From assembly GCA_913063325.1 (NCBI GenBank), contig CAJXYE010000011.1, positions 31,884-95,883 of the forward strand: 64,000 nt of DNA, written 5' to 3'. Under the pieces are notes generated by a model, which saw only the letters and a program-made list of their open reading frames with translations, did not search any database and was not told where the DNA came from. A program made the translations under genes and the position numbers. Below are positions 35,094 to 44,422 of this stretch, piece after piece. The DNA is from an uncultured Colwellia sp. (GTDB taxonomy: Bacteria; Pseudomonadota; Gammaproteobacteria; Enterobacterales; Alteromonadaceae). Position 1 is the stretch's first letter, and every line of letters starts with the position of its first letter.

Positions 35094-35870
35094 ATGACCA
35101 AATGGGTTTTAGTCCTTTTTTCTTGCATAATCTTTCGCAGCTATAGTTGTGAGCTTGATGTACGCCTTGAGGAATTCTCGCCCGAATCACAAAAAAACGA
35201 ACTTAATAATTGGGTTGGCATAGATATGGAGCTCACCCAAGCGTTATTAACTGAAGTAGGTTGCAGCTTTCAAGTTTTAGAAATCTCTTGGGCAAGAGCA
35301 TTATTTATGCTTGAGCGCGGTGATCTCGATGTAATACTCAATGTATCGAAAACTAAAAAAAGAGAAGATAAGTACTACTTTATTGGACCCATACGCAGTG
35401 AAGTTATTGTGTTTGCTACTTTTAAAAAGACTATAGCTCCGTTAAGAACTATTGAGGATATCCTTAAACTAGATAAACCCATAGCGATACAAAGAAATGC
35501 CTATTACGGTGAAGAAATAGAATACTACTTACAGCAAAAAGATTACGATGAATCTTTTGTGCATGTCGCCAATAATGAGACTAAATTAAAACTATTGAAA
35601 CGTGGACGTATCAGTGGTTTCTTAGAAGCTAAACGTAATGTTATCCATGGTATTAATAACGATAGTAATTTTACCGGAATTTGGTTTCCTGAAGTCATTA
35701 TTCACCAGGATCCTACGTACTTTGCCTTAAGTAAAAAATCAGTGAGTAAGGAATTAAAGCAAAAAATTTCCGAGGGATTTTCACGTTTAGTTGCTAGAGG
35801 CAAGATTGAAGAAATCATTTTGAAGCATGAACAAGGTCATTTACCTGCCACGATTATTAAAGAAAAGTAA
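35094..35870 (+). CDS. Orphan family-3 solute-binding protein
   Basis: 258 residues. A signal peptide (about 1-18) precedes a mature region starting with C19-ELDVRLEE. Periplasmic-binding features are WVGIDMELTQALLTEVG, LERGDLDVILNVSKTKKRE and ILKLDKPIAIQRNAYYGEE. No transporter genes are adjacent. It converges on the hybrid kinase, whose other flank also encodes such a protein, so a sensory partnership is possible. Confidence 0.8.
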   Translation: MTKWVLVLFSCIIFRSYSCELDVRLEEFSPESQKNELNNWVGIDMELTQALLTEVGCSFQVLEISWARALFMLERGDLDVILNVSKTKKREDKYYFIGPIRSEVIVFATFKKTIAPLRTIEDILKLDKPIAIQRNAYYGEEIEYYLQQKDYDESFVHVANNETKLKLLKRGRISGFLEAKRNVIHGINNDSNFTGIWFPEVIIHQDPTYFALSKKSVSKELKQKISEGFSRLVARGKIEEIILKHEQGHLPATIIKEK

Positions 35871-35885
35871 TTCAATGATCAAGTT

Positions 35886-38192
35886 TTACTGAATCCCCTT
35901 TAAAGACATGCTCCCCCCTGAACTAGTATTTAAACTCTCATGGAGAGCTTGCCATAACTGATTTGGGTTATAGGGTTTTGCGACAAAGCCATCCATACCT
36001 GCAGCAAAACATTTTTTGCGATCTACCTCAAGATCACTTGCTGTAATAGCTATAATAATGGTGTGCCTTTGAGTTTCCTTTTCTAACTCACGTATTTTGA
36101 GGGTCGCAGAAATGCCATCCATTATCGGCATATGACAATCCATTAAAATAATATCGAAGTGTTGTTGTTGCCAGAGCTCAAGAGCTTGTTTACCGTCATT
36201 CGCCGTTGATATTGAAGCGGCAATATCTGCCACCATATTGGTGCAAACTTTACGATTTATTGCTGAGTCATCAACAACCAATATAGCTAATTGTTGCTTT
36301 ATCAGTAAGGACTCAATCTCGGTTACATTAGTTTCAGTACCTTGAATAGCTTCAGTATCTTTGTTTAACATTACTTTTAAAATTGTTTGATGTATTTTTT
36401 CTGGCGAAGCCGGAACCTCTAATAAAGCTTCGATTCCCAAGTCGTGACATTTATTATAATCAGCTTCATTAGCATATGCTGAGGTCATAATAACTTTACA
36501 ATTTTTACTAAGTGAATTTTGTTTAATAAGTTTATATAAGCCATAACCACTAAGATTAGGCATACTCTTATCGATTAAAACAAGGTCAAACATTTCATTT
36601 TTTTTATCAAATTCCTTAAGTGTTTCAACGGTTAACAACGGATCATTTAATATGGCTACCTTCATCTTCCATGACGTTAGTAGCTCTGATAATAACCGCG
36701 TATTAAAAGGTTGATCATCAATGACCAAAGCACGCTTTCCATAAAGGCAGTGCATTTTCTCTAGTGAAACCTCCTTAGTAGGCTCTGCTTTAGCTAATTT
36801 CAAAGAGAAATAAAAGCAACTGCCAAGCATATTTTGACTAATAACTTGCAAATTACCGCCCATAAATTCGACTAAACGATTAGAGATTGCTAAGCCTAAT
36901 CCGGTACCACCATATACACGTGTCGTTGAATTATCAGCTTGGCTAAATTTTTCAAAGATAGTTTCAAGCTTATCCTGTTCAATACCCAAGCCGGTATCAC
37001 TTACTGAAAAATCGATGTGATAATACTGTTTTGTTGATTTAGCTATAGAGGCTTTGACTGTTACATTCCCTACTTGGGTAAACTTTATCGCATTATTAAT
37101 AAGGTTAGTTAATACTTGTTTTAACTTGATAGAGTCTCCCATAACGTAATGTTCTAGCTGCTTTTCAACATCCAAGGTAAGCTCTAAGCCCTTTTCTTGA
37201 GCAACTGGATTAAACAATACCACGGTATCATTTAAAAACTCTGTCAAATCAAAATTGTGCTCATCTTTTTCTAGCCTATCAGCTTCAATCTTTGAAAAGT
37301 CTAAAATACTGTTAAGTAAGTCCAACATATGATTGGCGCTTTGTTGAATTGTTTTGGCGAATTCATATTGTTTCTTATCAAGCGGAGTACGCAACAATAA
37401 CATTGTCATACCGTAAACCCCATTCATCGGCGTTTTAACTTCATGACTGATATTTGCCAGAAACTCACTTTTAAGACGGTTAGCTTGCTCGGCCTTTTCT
37501 TTCTCTATCTCTAATTTATTAAAAGACTTAGCTAAAACATGACACATTTCATTGTATGAGCTCACTAAATAATTTAGCTCATCATCAACTTTATCGCCTT
37601 TGCCTTCTAACTGGATATCTTGATGCTCTTTAGTAGAGCTGGAATGTTTGGCCATTGCCGTTGCTAAAAAGGTTAAATGACGACCGACAATTAGGTAGAC
37701 AATAGATAAAATAACAAAAGAGATAATAAATGTTTTTGCGCCTTGAGTGACTAAAGTCAGTAGAATTTTATCGGCTAATTTACGGTATACCGGATATAAG
37801 TCGCTAACGACATAAAGCTCCCCTAATACGGTTTCCTGCCCTTCATATAGATAGCTTATTGGCCATTGCCCCAACCGAGAGTATTCAGTATCATTTTGAC
37901 CTTGTTCAATGGCAATTTCACCATCTCGTATTAGTTTCACTAACGCTATATTTGGTAGGTTCTTAATTCCCTTTATTTGCACATTAATTTGTTCATCATC
38001 TTCAACCCAAAGTGCCTTAGCAATGGCTGGTAAATAGCTTGTTTCAATCTGAATTAATCGTTCATCAAGCGCTGACATATCATTATTATAATCAACAAAT
38101 AAGTGTATTGAAGTAATAATAAGGGTCAACACAGAGCTGGATACCATAATCCAAATGAGTAGCTGTTTAGCGATTGATTTTTTAAACTTCAT
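35886..38192 (-). CDS. Hybrid sensor histidine kinase with two receiver domains
   Basis: 768 residues from ATG 38192. TM1 is at about 11-31, a ~115-residue periplasmic domain follows, and TM2 is at about 152-170. Then comes a HAMP-like linker, the H box [16 protein letters not shown] (H250), and a catalytic domain ([24 protein letters not shown]). Two receivers close the protein. REC1 (~488-612) keeps D541 (LIDKSMP) but has Val-Pro at the conserved Lys-Pro position (V593). REC2 (~633-752) is intact (D685, K739). No HPt or DNA-binding domain is present, so a separate partner must complete the relay. It is divergent from a solute-binding protein gene. Confidence 0.88.
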   Translation of the reverse strand: MKFKKSIAKQLLIWIMVSSSVLTLIITSIHLFVDYNNDMSALDERLIQIETSYLPAIAKALWVEDDEQINVQIKGIKNLPNIALVKLIRDGEIAIEQGQNDTEYSRLGQWPISYLYEGQETVLGELYVVSDLYPVYRKLADKILLTLVTQGAKTFIISFVILSIVYLIVGRHLTFLATAMAKHSSSTKEHQDIQLEGKGDKVDDELNYLVSSYNEMCHVLAKSFNKLEIEKEKAEQANRLKSEFLANISHEVKTPMNGVYGMTMLLLRTPLDKKQYEFAKTIQQSANHMLDLLNSILDFSKIEADRLEKDEHNFDLTEFLNDTVVLFNPVAQEKGLELTLDVEKQLEHYVMGDSIKLKQVLTNLINNAIKFTQVGNVTVKASIAKSTKQYYHIDFSVSDTGLGIEQDKLETIFEKFSQADNSTTRVYGGTGLGLAISNRLVEFMGGNLQVISQNMLGSCFYFSLKLAKAEPTKEVSLEKMHCLYGKRALVIDDQPFNTRLLSELLTSWKMKVAILNDPLLTVETLKEFDKKNEMFDLVLIDKSMPNLSGYGLYKLIKQNSLSKNCKVIMTSAYANEADYNKCHDLGIEALLEVPASPEKIHQTILKVMLNKDTEAIQGTETNVTEIESLLIKQQLAILVVDDSAINRKVCTNMVADIAASISTANDGKQALELWQQQHFDIILMDCHMPIMDGISATLKIRELEKETQRHTIIIAITASDLEVDRKKCFAAGMDGFVAKPYNPNQLWQALHESLNTSSGGSMSLKGIQ

Positions 38193-38348
38193 TCTAGCAT
38201 GCTGTCCTTTACATAATAGAAGCAAAAAAAAACTTAAAGAGTATTTAAGTAACTACTATCAGGCTAGTTAATAACCAGTTTTTTTGCAAATTTAACAATC
38301 TCTAACTAGATTTAGGTTAAGTTCAAAAATTACTCACAAGGTAGTGCA

Positions 38349-39101
38349 ATGTACATCGTCAAAATTGCTTTCTTTTTACTGTTATTTATTGCAACTAGCA
38401 GCAAAGCCATCACTGAAATAAATTACATGGTAATTCAAGACCAAGCTCAGCCATTTCAAAACCACCAAAATAAAAAAAAACATACCGGCATCATTACCGA
38501 TATTGTCAAAGAAATATTTTCGGATCCTGAGTACGAACTTATAATACATACATTACCATTCAACAGAATGATCAGCATGCTTGAGAAAGGTAATATTGAG
38601 AACTGGATTACTTTTGGTTCGCCAAACTGGCCAGGATTACAATCCGCTAACTTATCAAAATTACCGGTATTTAATGTTCAACATTCACTGTTAACGTCCA
38701 CACAGCAAGATTTTGATATCAACTCAGCGACTGATTTATTTGGCAAGACTGTCATCTTATTACATGGTTTTGATTACCCAGGTTTAGAGGAGTATATAGA
38801 AGATAAGCGCATTAAGTCGATCAGAGTAAAAAGTTACAAGTCTGCATTTAAAGTGGTGAATAGATTAAAAGATAAAGCCGGTTTTGTAGAAATGGATGTT
38901 CGTATTAAATACAACCTCAAGAAAGAAGCGTTGCCTGTAAAAGATTATAACTTACATAATTTTTCTAAAGTAATTGATAATTACGACTTACACTTAGCCA
39001 TGTCCCCCCAGTTCAATAAAACAGTACAGCTGCACCTTGAAAGTGAATTGAATAAATTGAGACAATCGGGAAGCTTAGCAGATATTATTAAAGCTTATTA
39101 A
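38349..39101 (+). CDS. Orphan family-3-like solute-binding protein
   Basis: 250 residues: signal peptide (about 1-19, TSSKA), then HTGIITDIVKEIF, LPFNRMISMLEKGNIENWITFG, and ATDLFGKTVILLHGFDYPG, all typical of the periplasmic-binding fold seen in stand-alone marine proteins. An AAGGT ribosome site precedes the ATG. It is divergent from the hybrid kinase, sharing a 156-base promoter region, which favours functional linkage. No permease is nearby. Confidence 0.75.
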   Translation: MYIVKIAFFLLLFIATSSKAITEINYMVIQDQAQPFQNHQNKKKHTGIITDIVKEIFSDPEYELIIHTLPFNRMISMLEKGNIENWITFGSPNWPGLQSANLSKLPVFNVQHSLLTSTQQDFDINSATDLFGKTVILLHGFDYPGLEEYIEDKRIKSIRVKSYKSAFKVVNRLKDKAGFVEMDVRIKYNLKKEALPVKDYNLHNFSKVIDNYDLHLAMSPQFNKTVQLHLESELNKLRQSGSLADIIKAY

Positions 39102-39194
39102 AGTGGTAATAATAGACCTAGGACTTAGGCTCATTTAAGGTTAGTAGTAGGTAATAAACCATAAGTAAATATAAAATTTGAACTAATAAAAACC

Positions 39195-39225
39195 AAAAAA
39201 GAGTGAAACTAGTTCACTCTTTTTT
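39195..39225. terminator. Bidirectional terminator
   Basis: A-tract/T-tract hairpin (AAAAAAGAGTGAA / TTCACTCTTTTTT, 5-base loop) between the convergent solute-binding protein and ABC-F genes. Confidence 0.85.
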
Positions 39226-39310
39226 TGTTTTAAAACATTGAATAATAACTACCCCCTAAGAAATAAAGTTATTATTCAAGTCCAGCTACTTTCATTTAGG
39301 CTGACAATAC

Positions 39311-40945
39311 TTAAGCTACTTTCTTCGCAGCTTCTTGAGTCGATAAGTACTCATCTAATGAACCTTGGAAATCAACTAATTTTTTATCTTTAATATCAAT
39401 AATACGTGTTGCTAGGCTAGAGACAAACTCACGGTCATGGCTAACAAAGATTAACGTACCTTCGAAGTCTTTCAACGCATTGTTCAATGCATCAATTGCT
39501 TCGATATCCATGTGGTTAGTCGGCTCATCCATGATTAATACATTAACATCAGCCATCATTAACATACCAAATAACAAGCGATTCTTTTCACCACCCGAAC
39601 AGTTACGTGCTTTTTTATTCGCATCGTCGTCAGTAAATAACATACGACCTAACATACCACGAACACTTAAATCGTTGTGACATGGTCTACGCCATTGTGA
39701 CATCCAATCCATTAGCGTTAGGTCATTATCAAAGAATGAACCACTATCTTGCGGGCAATAACCTACTGAAGCATTTTCAGACCACTTAACAACACCTTCA
39801 AGATGTTCTAACTCGCTCATTAAACAACGTAACAAGGTAGTTTTACCCACGCCGTTTTCGCCGATGATAGCTAACTTAGCACCAGCTTCTAATAATAAGT
39901 CGCCATTTTTAAATAATACTTCGCCATCAAAACCATGACTTAGGTTTTCAAGCTCTAACGCTTGACGATGCATTTTTTTGCCTGGAGCAAAGGCAATTTT
40001 AGGAGTAATACGACTAGATGATTTAACATCATCAAGTTTAATCTTGTCCATTTTCTTAGCACGAGAACTTGCTTGTTTCGCTTTTGAAGCGTTAGCACCA
40101 AAACGGTTAACAAAGTCTTGTAGTTCAGCAATTTCAGCAACTTTTTTATCATTACCCGCTAATAACTGCTCACGTAATAAAGCAGACTGCGCTAGGTAGA
40201 ACTCATAGTTACCAGGGTAAACACGTAGTTCACCGTAATCAATATCTGCCATATGAGTACATACAGAGTTAAGGAAATGTCTATCATGTGAAATGATAAT
40301 CATGGTGCATTTACGTTTGTTCAATTCGCCTTCTAACCAACTGATAGTATGAATATCCAAGTTGTTGGTAGGCTCATCAAGTAATAAAATATCTGGATTA
40401 GCAAACAAGGCTTGTGCAAGTAACACACGTAGTTTCCAACCTGGCGCAACTTGTTGCATTGAACCGTAATGAAAAGACTCTTCAATGCCTGCTTCTAATA
40501 AGATTTCGCCCGCACGACTTTCTGCGGTGTAGCCGTCCATTTCTGCAAATTCGCTTTCTAATTCACCTGCACGCATGCCATCAGCTTCACTCATTTCTTC
40601 TTGAGCGTAAATAGCGTCACGTTCTTGCTTAACTTTCCACAAAGGCATATCGCCCATGATCACAGTATCAATTACATTATGCTCTTCAAAAGCGAATTGA
40701 TCTTGGCCCAAAGTACTTACTTTGTTACCTGTACTTACTGATACATTGCCAGAGCTTGGCACTAAATCGCCACTAAGTATCTTCATAAATGTAGACTTGC
40801 CACAGCCATTTGCACCAATCAAACCATAGCGGTGACCGTTGCCAAATTTAGCCGAAATGTTTTCAAATAACGGCTCTGCGCCAAACTGCATTGTAATATT
40901 ACTTGTTGTGATGATAAGCCTATACTCCGAGCTAAATTGTTTCAT
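39311..40945 (-). CDS. ybiT: ABC-F ATPase, YbiT-like
   Basis: 544 residues, soluble, with two ABC cassettes. Cassette 1 has Walker [10 protein letters not shown] and Walker [12 protein letters not shown]. Cassette 2 has GENGVGKTT, signature [13 protein letters not shown], and [11 protein letters not shown]. The linker (about 245-325) is rich in Lys/Arg/Ala ([16 protein letters not shown]). These proteins bind the ribosomal E site region and tune translation. The order of motifs and opening [20 protein letters not shown] fit YbiT. The first ten residues before that opening look like an extension, but no alternative ATG, GTG or TTG exists closer to it. Confidence 0.85.
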   Translation of the reverse strand: MKQFSSEYRLIITTSNITMQFGAEPLFENISAKFGNGHRYGLIGANGCGKSTFMKILSGDLVPSSGNVSVSTGNKVSTLGQDQFAFEEHNVIDTVIMGDMPLWKVKQERDAIYAQEEMSEADGMRAGELESEFAEMDGYTAESRAGEILLEAGIEESFHYGSMQQVAPGWKLRVLLAQALFANPDILLLDEPTNNLDIHTISWLEGELNKRKCTMIIISHDRHFLNSVCTHMADIDYGELRVYPGNYEFYLAQSALLREQLLAGNDKKVAEIAELQDFVNRFGANASKAKQASSRAKKMDKIKLDDVKSSSRITPKIAFAPGKKMHRQALELENLSHGFDGEVLFKNGDLLLEAGAKLAIIGENGVGKTTLLRCLMSELEHLEGVVKWSENASVGYCPQDSGSFFDNDLTLMDWMSQWRRPCHNDLSVRGMLGRMLFTDDDANKKARNCSGGEKNRLLFGMLMMADVNVLIMDEPTNHMDIEAIDALNNALKDFEGTLIFVSHDREFVSSLATRIIDIKDKKLVDFQGSLDEYLSTQEAAKKVA

Positions 40946-41360
40946 GGATATTTCAAGGCGCGTAGTATATATGAATTGACGGTTTAATGATAATGATAAT
41001 TAGATTAATTGTATAAATAATGAACTTTCGGCGTAAGCTGGTTCCGGGGGCTTATCCTGATTTTGGTTCTTAAAAGTTGACAACATTACTTAGACATTAT
41101 TGTGTATAGTCAGCACTATACTGAATATGGTATTAAATAAAAATCAGCGCTTTAAATAACCAAGTTCCTGATGGTGTTACTGCCCATACTAGCTTACCTA
41201 CCAAAGTCTATTAACACCTTTTTTGACCTGCACTTATACTGTTACACTCAATTTACCTTAAGATTAAAATTCAGCACCTTGTATAAAATGTTGGGGTATA
41301 AACCAATGAGTATAAATAAAAATATGAGTCAACTCTCACATACATTTAAAGGTAGTCATT
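40946..41360. other. Intergenic stretch between ABC-F and SulP genes
   Basis: About 415 AT-rich bases with no convincing gene. It should carry both divergent promoters. Two tandem GATAAT hexamers lie at 40989-41000. A 67-codon frame at 41171-41374 overlaps the SulP 5' end in another frame and looks incidental. Confidence 0.4.
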
Positions 41361-43037
41361 ATTTTAATCAATAAAATATCTCTTAAGCACCTTAAAGGTG
41401 ATCTCTTTGGCGGCTTAACCGCTGCAGTTATTGCGCTACCATTAGCCTTAGCATTTGGCGTATCATCGGGTGCCGGTGCTATAGCGGGTGTTTATGGCGC
41501 CATTTTTGTTGGTTTTTTCGCTGCTTTATTTGGTGGCACCGCGACACAAATATCAGGTCCAACAGGACCTATGAGTGTGGTAATGGCCTTAGTATTGACT
41601 CAATTAATCGCGAGTAAACCTGATACTGGCTTAGTATTAGCCTTTACCTGTGTAATTTTCGCAGGCTTATTTCAAATATTGTTTGGTTTACTTAAACTAG
41701 GTAAGTATTTTGTTATGGTGCCCTACCCTGTTATTTCTGGCTTTATGACAGGTATTGGTATCATTATTATTTTGCTTCAAATAGCGCCACTCTTAGGGAG
41801 TACAGGCCATAGCAATGCATTAGCTGCGTTAACAAATATACCAAGCGCCATAAATCAACAAAATACTTATGCGAGCTTACTTGGTGTGACTACACTTTTG
41901 CTAATGATCTATTGGCCTAAAAAGTGGACTAAAATAATACCTGCACCGCTGTTTGCCTTAATTACTTTAACAGTGATTAGTTCAACCTTTATTAGCCAAC
42001 AAGGTATTTCTGTTATCGGTGAAATACCGACAGGGTTTCCACAGTTAATACTACCTAGCTTATCTTTAGATACACTCTATGATGTAAGCTATTTCGCCTT
42101 TTTATTAGCGGTATTAGGTGCTATCGATTCATTACTCACCTCAATGGTTGCAGATACTCTTACCGAGACTCACCACAATAGTGACAAAGAGCTTATCGGC
42201 CAAGGAATTGCCAATAGTATTGCTGGATTTTTTGGTGCTTTGCCGGGCGCTGGCGCAACAATGCGAACAGCAATTAACATTCGCGCCGGCAGTAAAACAG
42301 TGCTGTCCGGCATAATACACTCTATTACCTTACTTATTGTCATTTTGTGGGCAGGAGATTACGCACAGTATATTCCTCATACTGTGCTCGCTGGTATGTT
42401 AATTAAAGTGGGTCTTGATATTATTGATTGGCGCTTTATTTTTCAGATAAAAAAAGTGGGATTATTTTCAGCTTCTTTGATGTTATTAGTTTTACTGCTC
42501 ACCGTTTTTATTGATTTAATTACTGCTGTGTTAGTGGGCATGTTTATCGCGAATTTAGTGACTTTAGATCGTTTAACGCATATTCAACTTGATAATATTA
42601 CCTTTAAACAAGGGACTGAATTACTTAGCGAGCTAAATAGTGGGGTAAACAGTGAAATATCATCAAACAAGGAGAACATGAAGCTAACTGATGATATTCA
42701 GGAAAACTTGGGGAAGTCCCTAGAAAACACGCTTTTATTAGCAATCGACGGCCCGGTTAGTTTTGCTGTTTCTAGGGAGTTATCTCGGCGCTTTACTGAA
42801 AACTTAGCGTTCACCACCTTAGTAATAGATTTATCGAGTGCTAAATTAATAGGAACAACAACCGCTCTTATGATCACAGATCTGATAGAACGGACTCAAT
42901 CAAAAAATAAAAAAGTGTTGGTTATCACGGGAAATGAAAAGATTAATCAATCATTGCAGAAATTATCATTAGAAACATTATTAGATAAAAAAGATCAATT
43001 CAACAATAGGAAGCAAGCACTTCAAACCCTTATTTAA
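41361..43037 (+). CDS. SulP-family inorganic anion transporter with STAS domain
   Basis: About 558 residues. The conserved SulP opening (LKHLKGDLFGGLTAAVIALPLALAFGVSSGAGAIAGVYGA by pattern) is encoded upstream of the first in-frame ATG at 41571, which would delete the first membrane spans. From the in-frame stop at 41325 there is no ATG, GTG or TTG. ATT at 41361 (or 41358) follows AAAGGT at a fitting distance and is my best start. About ten to twelve spans follow, with GPTGPMSVVMA and the GALPGAGATMRTAINIRAGSKT loop, then a C-terminal STAS domain (about 450-555). Likely substrates are sulfate or bicarbonate with Na+ or H+. Confidence 0.8.
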   Translation: MLINKISLKHLKGDLFGGLTAAVIALPLALAFGVSSGAGAIAGVYGAIFVGFFAALFGGTATQISGPTGPMSVVMALVLTQLIASKPDTGLVLAFTCVIFAGLFQILFGLLKLGKYFVMVPYPVISGFMTGIGIIIILLQIAPLLGSTGHSNALAALTNIPSAINQQNTYASLLGVTTLLLMIYWPKKWTKIIPAPLFALITLTVISSTFISQQGISVIGEIPTGFPQLILPSLSLDTLYDVSYFAFLLAVLGAIDSLLTSMVADTLTETHHNSDKELIGQGIANSIAGFFGALPGAGATMRTAINIRAGSKTVLSGIIHSITLLIVILWAGDYAQYIPHTVLAGMLIKVGLDIIDWRFIFQIKKVGLFSASLMLLVLLLTVFIDLITAVLVGMFIANLVTLDRLTHIQLDNITFKQGTELLSELNSGVNSEISSNKENMKLTDDIQENLGKSLENTLLLAIDGPVSFAVSRELSRRFTENLAFTTLVIDLSSAKLIGTTTALMITDLIERTQSKNKKVLVITGNEKINQSLQKLSLETLLDKKDQFNNRKQALQTLI

Positions 43038-43110
43038 GAGCTTTACTAGTCATAAGCCTACTTTTCGTTGTCATTTAGTGTGTGCCATGCCGCAAAATTA
43101 ATAGTTAGCT

Positions 43111-44055
43111 CTACAAACTACCGTAACTTATCGCCTCTAATGTGCTTTTTTCGTCCTGAAGCGTTTCTTCTTTGAGCCAAGTAGTAAAAACATTAACCCG
43201 CGCTTTTTTCGCCGAATTAGGATCAAAAACAAAATATCGTTTAAACGAAATGGGGTGTTTAATATTAAAAGGAATAACCAACTGCCCGGTACCCACATAT
43301 TGAGAAAATAGCGCTTGTGATGCTAAGGTAAAACCATGACCACTCAAAACCGCACTTAACGCCAAATCTCCAGTGCTGACCTCAGTCCACTTTTTATGGC
43401 ATTTATAATTATCAACTCCCGCATGCTTAAACCAAGTAGGCCAGTCAATGCTACCTTGGTTTTCTAAGCTGACCAACCAGCACTGCAAAATATCTTGTGG
43501 ATATTTAAAGTTATATTCTTTCATTAACTGTGGTGAGCAGGCGGGATAAACATGATCTTCGGCAATAAATTCATAGGTCATATCATCACTGGTATCTACT
43601 ACTTTACTGGTGATAAATCGAATAGCTAAATCAATATGACCTTGACGGAGATCTTCAAGACCATTTGAGGACACCACTTTTATTTTGATTTCAGGATGCT
43701 TAATGGAAAACTTATACAGCCTTGGCATAAGCCATAAAGAAGTAAATGCTTGAGTGGACGTTATGGTGAGGGAGCCTGCAACTTCTTCTGTTTGAATACT
43801 GTTGAAGCCTTTTAACAGGGTGTCGAATGCTTTATGAGTCGCCATATAAAGCTTACTACCACTTTCTGTCAACTCCATTTTTCTACCGTTACGAACAAAC
43901 AACTGACTGCCCATAGCAGCTTCTAACTGCCTCATTTGCTGGCTAACGGCAGCTTGGGTAACAAACAATTCTGCTGCGGCTTTACTATAACTTTGATGGC
44001 GAGCGGCACTTTCAAAGCTTCGTAAATTATTTAGCTGTTTTAATCTTTTATCCAT
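43111..44055 (-). CDS. LysR-family regulator (GcvA-like), paralogue 2
   Basis: 314 residues, closely similar to the LysR protein at 20524-21438 along its full length: RSFESAARHQSYSKAAAELFVTQAAVSQQMRQLE as HTH and AGSLTITSTQAFTSLWLMPRLYKF at the domain junction. A C-terminal extension of about 15 residues is extra. It is divergent from the small ORF at 44198 and the M20 dipeptidase. The motif ATAAGC-N3-GCTTAT lies 46 bases upstream, as in the first paralogue. Confidence 0.88.
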   Translation of the reverse strand: MDKRLKQLNNLRSFESAARHQSYSKAAAELFVTQAAVSQQMRQLEAAMGSQLFVRNGRKMELTESGSKLYMATHKAFDTLLKGFNSIQTEEVAGSLTITSTQAFTSLWLMPRLYKFSIKHPEIKIKVVSSNGLEDLRQGHIDLAIRFITSKVVDTSDDMTYEFIAEDHVYPACSPQLMKEYNFKYPQDILQCWLVSLENQGSIDWPTWFKHAGVDNYKCHKKWTEVSTGDLALSAVLSGHGFTLASQALFSQYVGTGQLVIPFNIKHPISFKRYFVFDPNSAKKARVNVFTTWLKEETLQDEKSTLEAISYGSL

Positions 44056-44101
44056 CTAACTTCCCATCGATTAATTGAAGTAATAACAGCCAATCACATG
44101 C

Positions 44102-44116
44102 ATAAGCTCAGCTTAT
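44102..44116. promoter_or_regulatory. LysR operator candidate ATAAGC-N3-GCTTAT
   Basis: ATAAGCTCAGCTTAT, within the longer palindrome CATAAGCT-C-AGCTTATG (44101-44117). Same half-sites and spacing as 20458-20472 before the paralogous regulator. Confidence 0.55.
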
Positions 44117-44197
44117 GTCTGCGATAAATTCTTATTGTTGGTTTCATTATACTTTTCTAGGCAATATGGCCTTAAGCAACATAAAGAGGTAAATATT

Positions 44198-44359
44198 ATG
44201 AATACAACAATTGCCACACAAGCCAATAAAACAGAGAGAAAACAAGTTGAACTAGAAAGCTGCTGTAAAAATATAGCTAACTCTGTCAGTACTTTCAACA
44301 AAATGCTTGCTAACACTTCAAATAAGCTAGGGTTATCAAAAGCCATTTATCAAAAATAA
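44198..44359 (+). CDS. Small hypothetical protein, 53 residues
   Basis: Starts at ATG 44198 behind a strong ribosome site (AAGAGGTAAATATT), which is the main support for this being a gene. The product is hydrophilic and helical in composition (TERKQVELESCCKNIANSVSTFNK, with a Cys pair), without a signal peptide. It lies between the divergent LysR gene and the M20 dipeptidase, 63 bases before the latter, and may be the LysR target together with it. I recognise no family. A longer in-frame reading from 44135 is less likely. Confidence 0.55.
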   Translation: MNTTIATQANKTERKQVELESCCKNIANSVSTFNKMLANTSNKLGLSKAIYQK

Positions 44360-44422
44360 TAAAAATACAACGTAGAATAAAAATTTCATTACAAAGTTAA
44401 ATATAACGATAGGAGTATGTTC

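Noticed and set aside
40989..41000. Tandem GATAAT hexamers resembling half of a Fur box
   Set aside because: Only the first 12 of 19 positions fit the usual site and the remainder diverges; neither flanking gene (ABC-F, SulP) is a typical Fur target, and such AT-rich hexamers are common in this genome.
41171..41374. 67-codon frame before the SulP gene
   Set aside because: No ribosome site or recognisable sequence; it ends inside the SulP 5' region in another frame. It is kept only as a possible partner of a frameshift.
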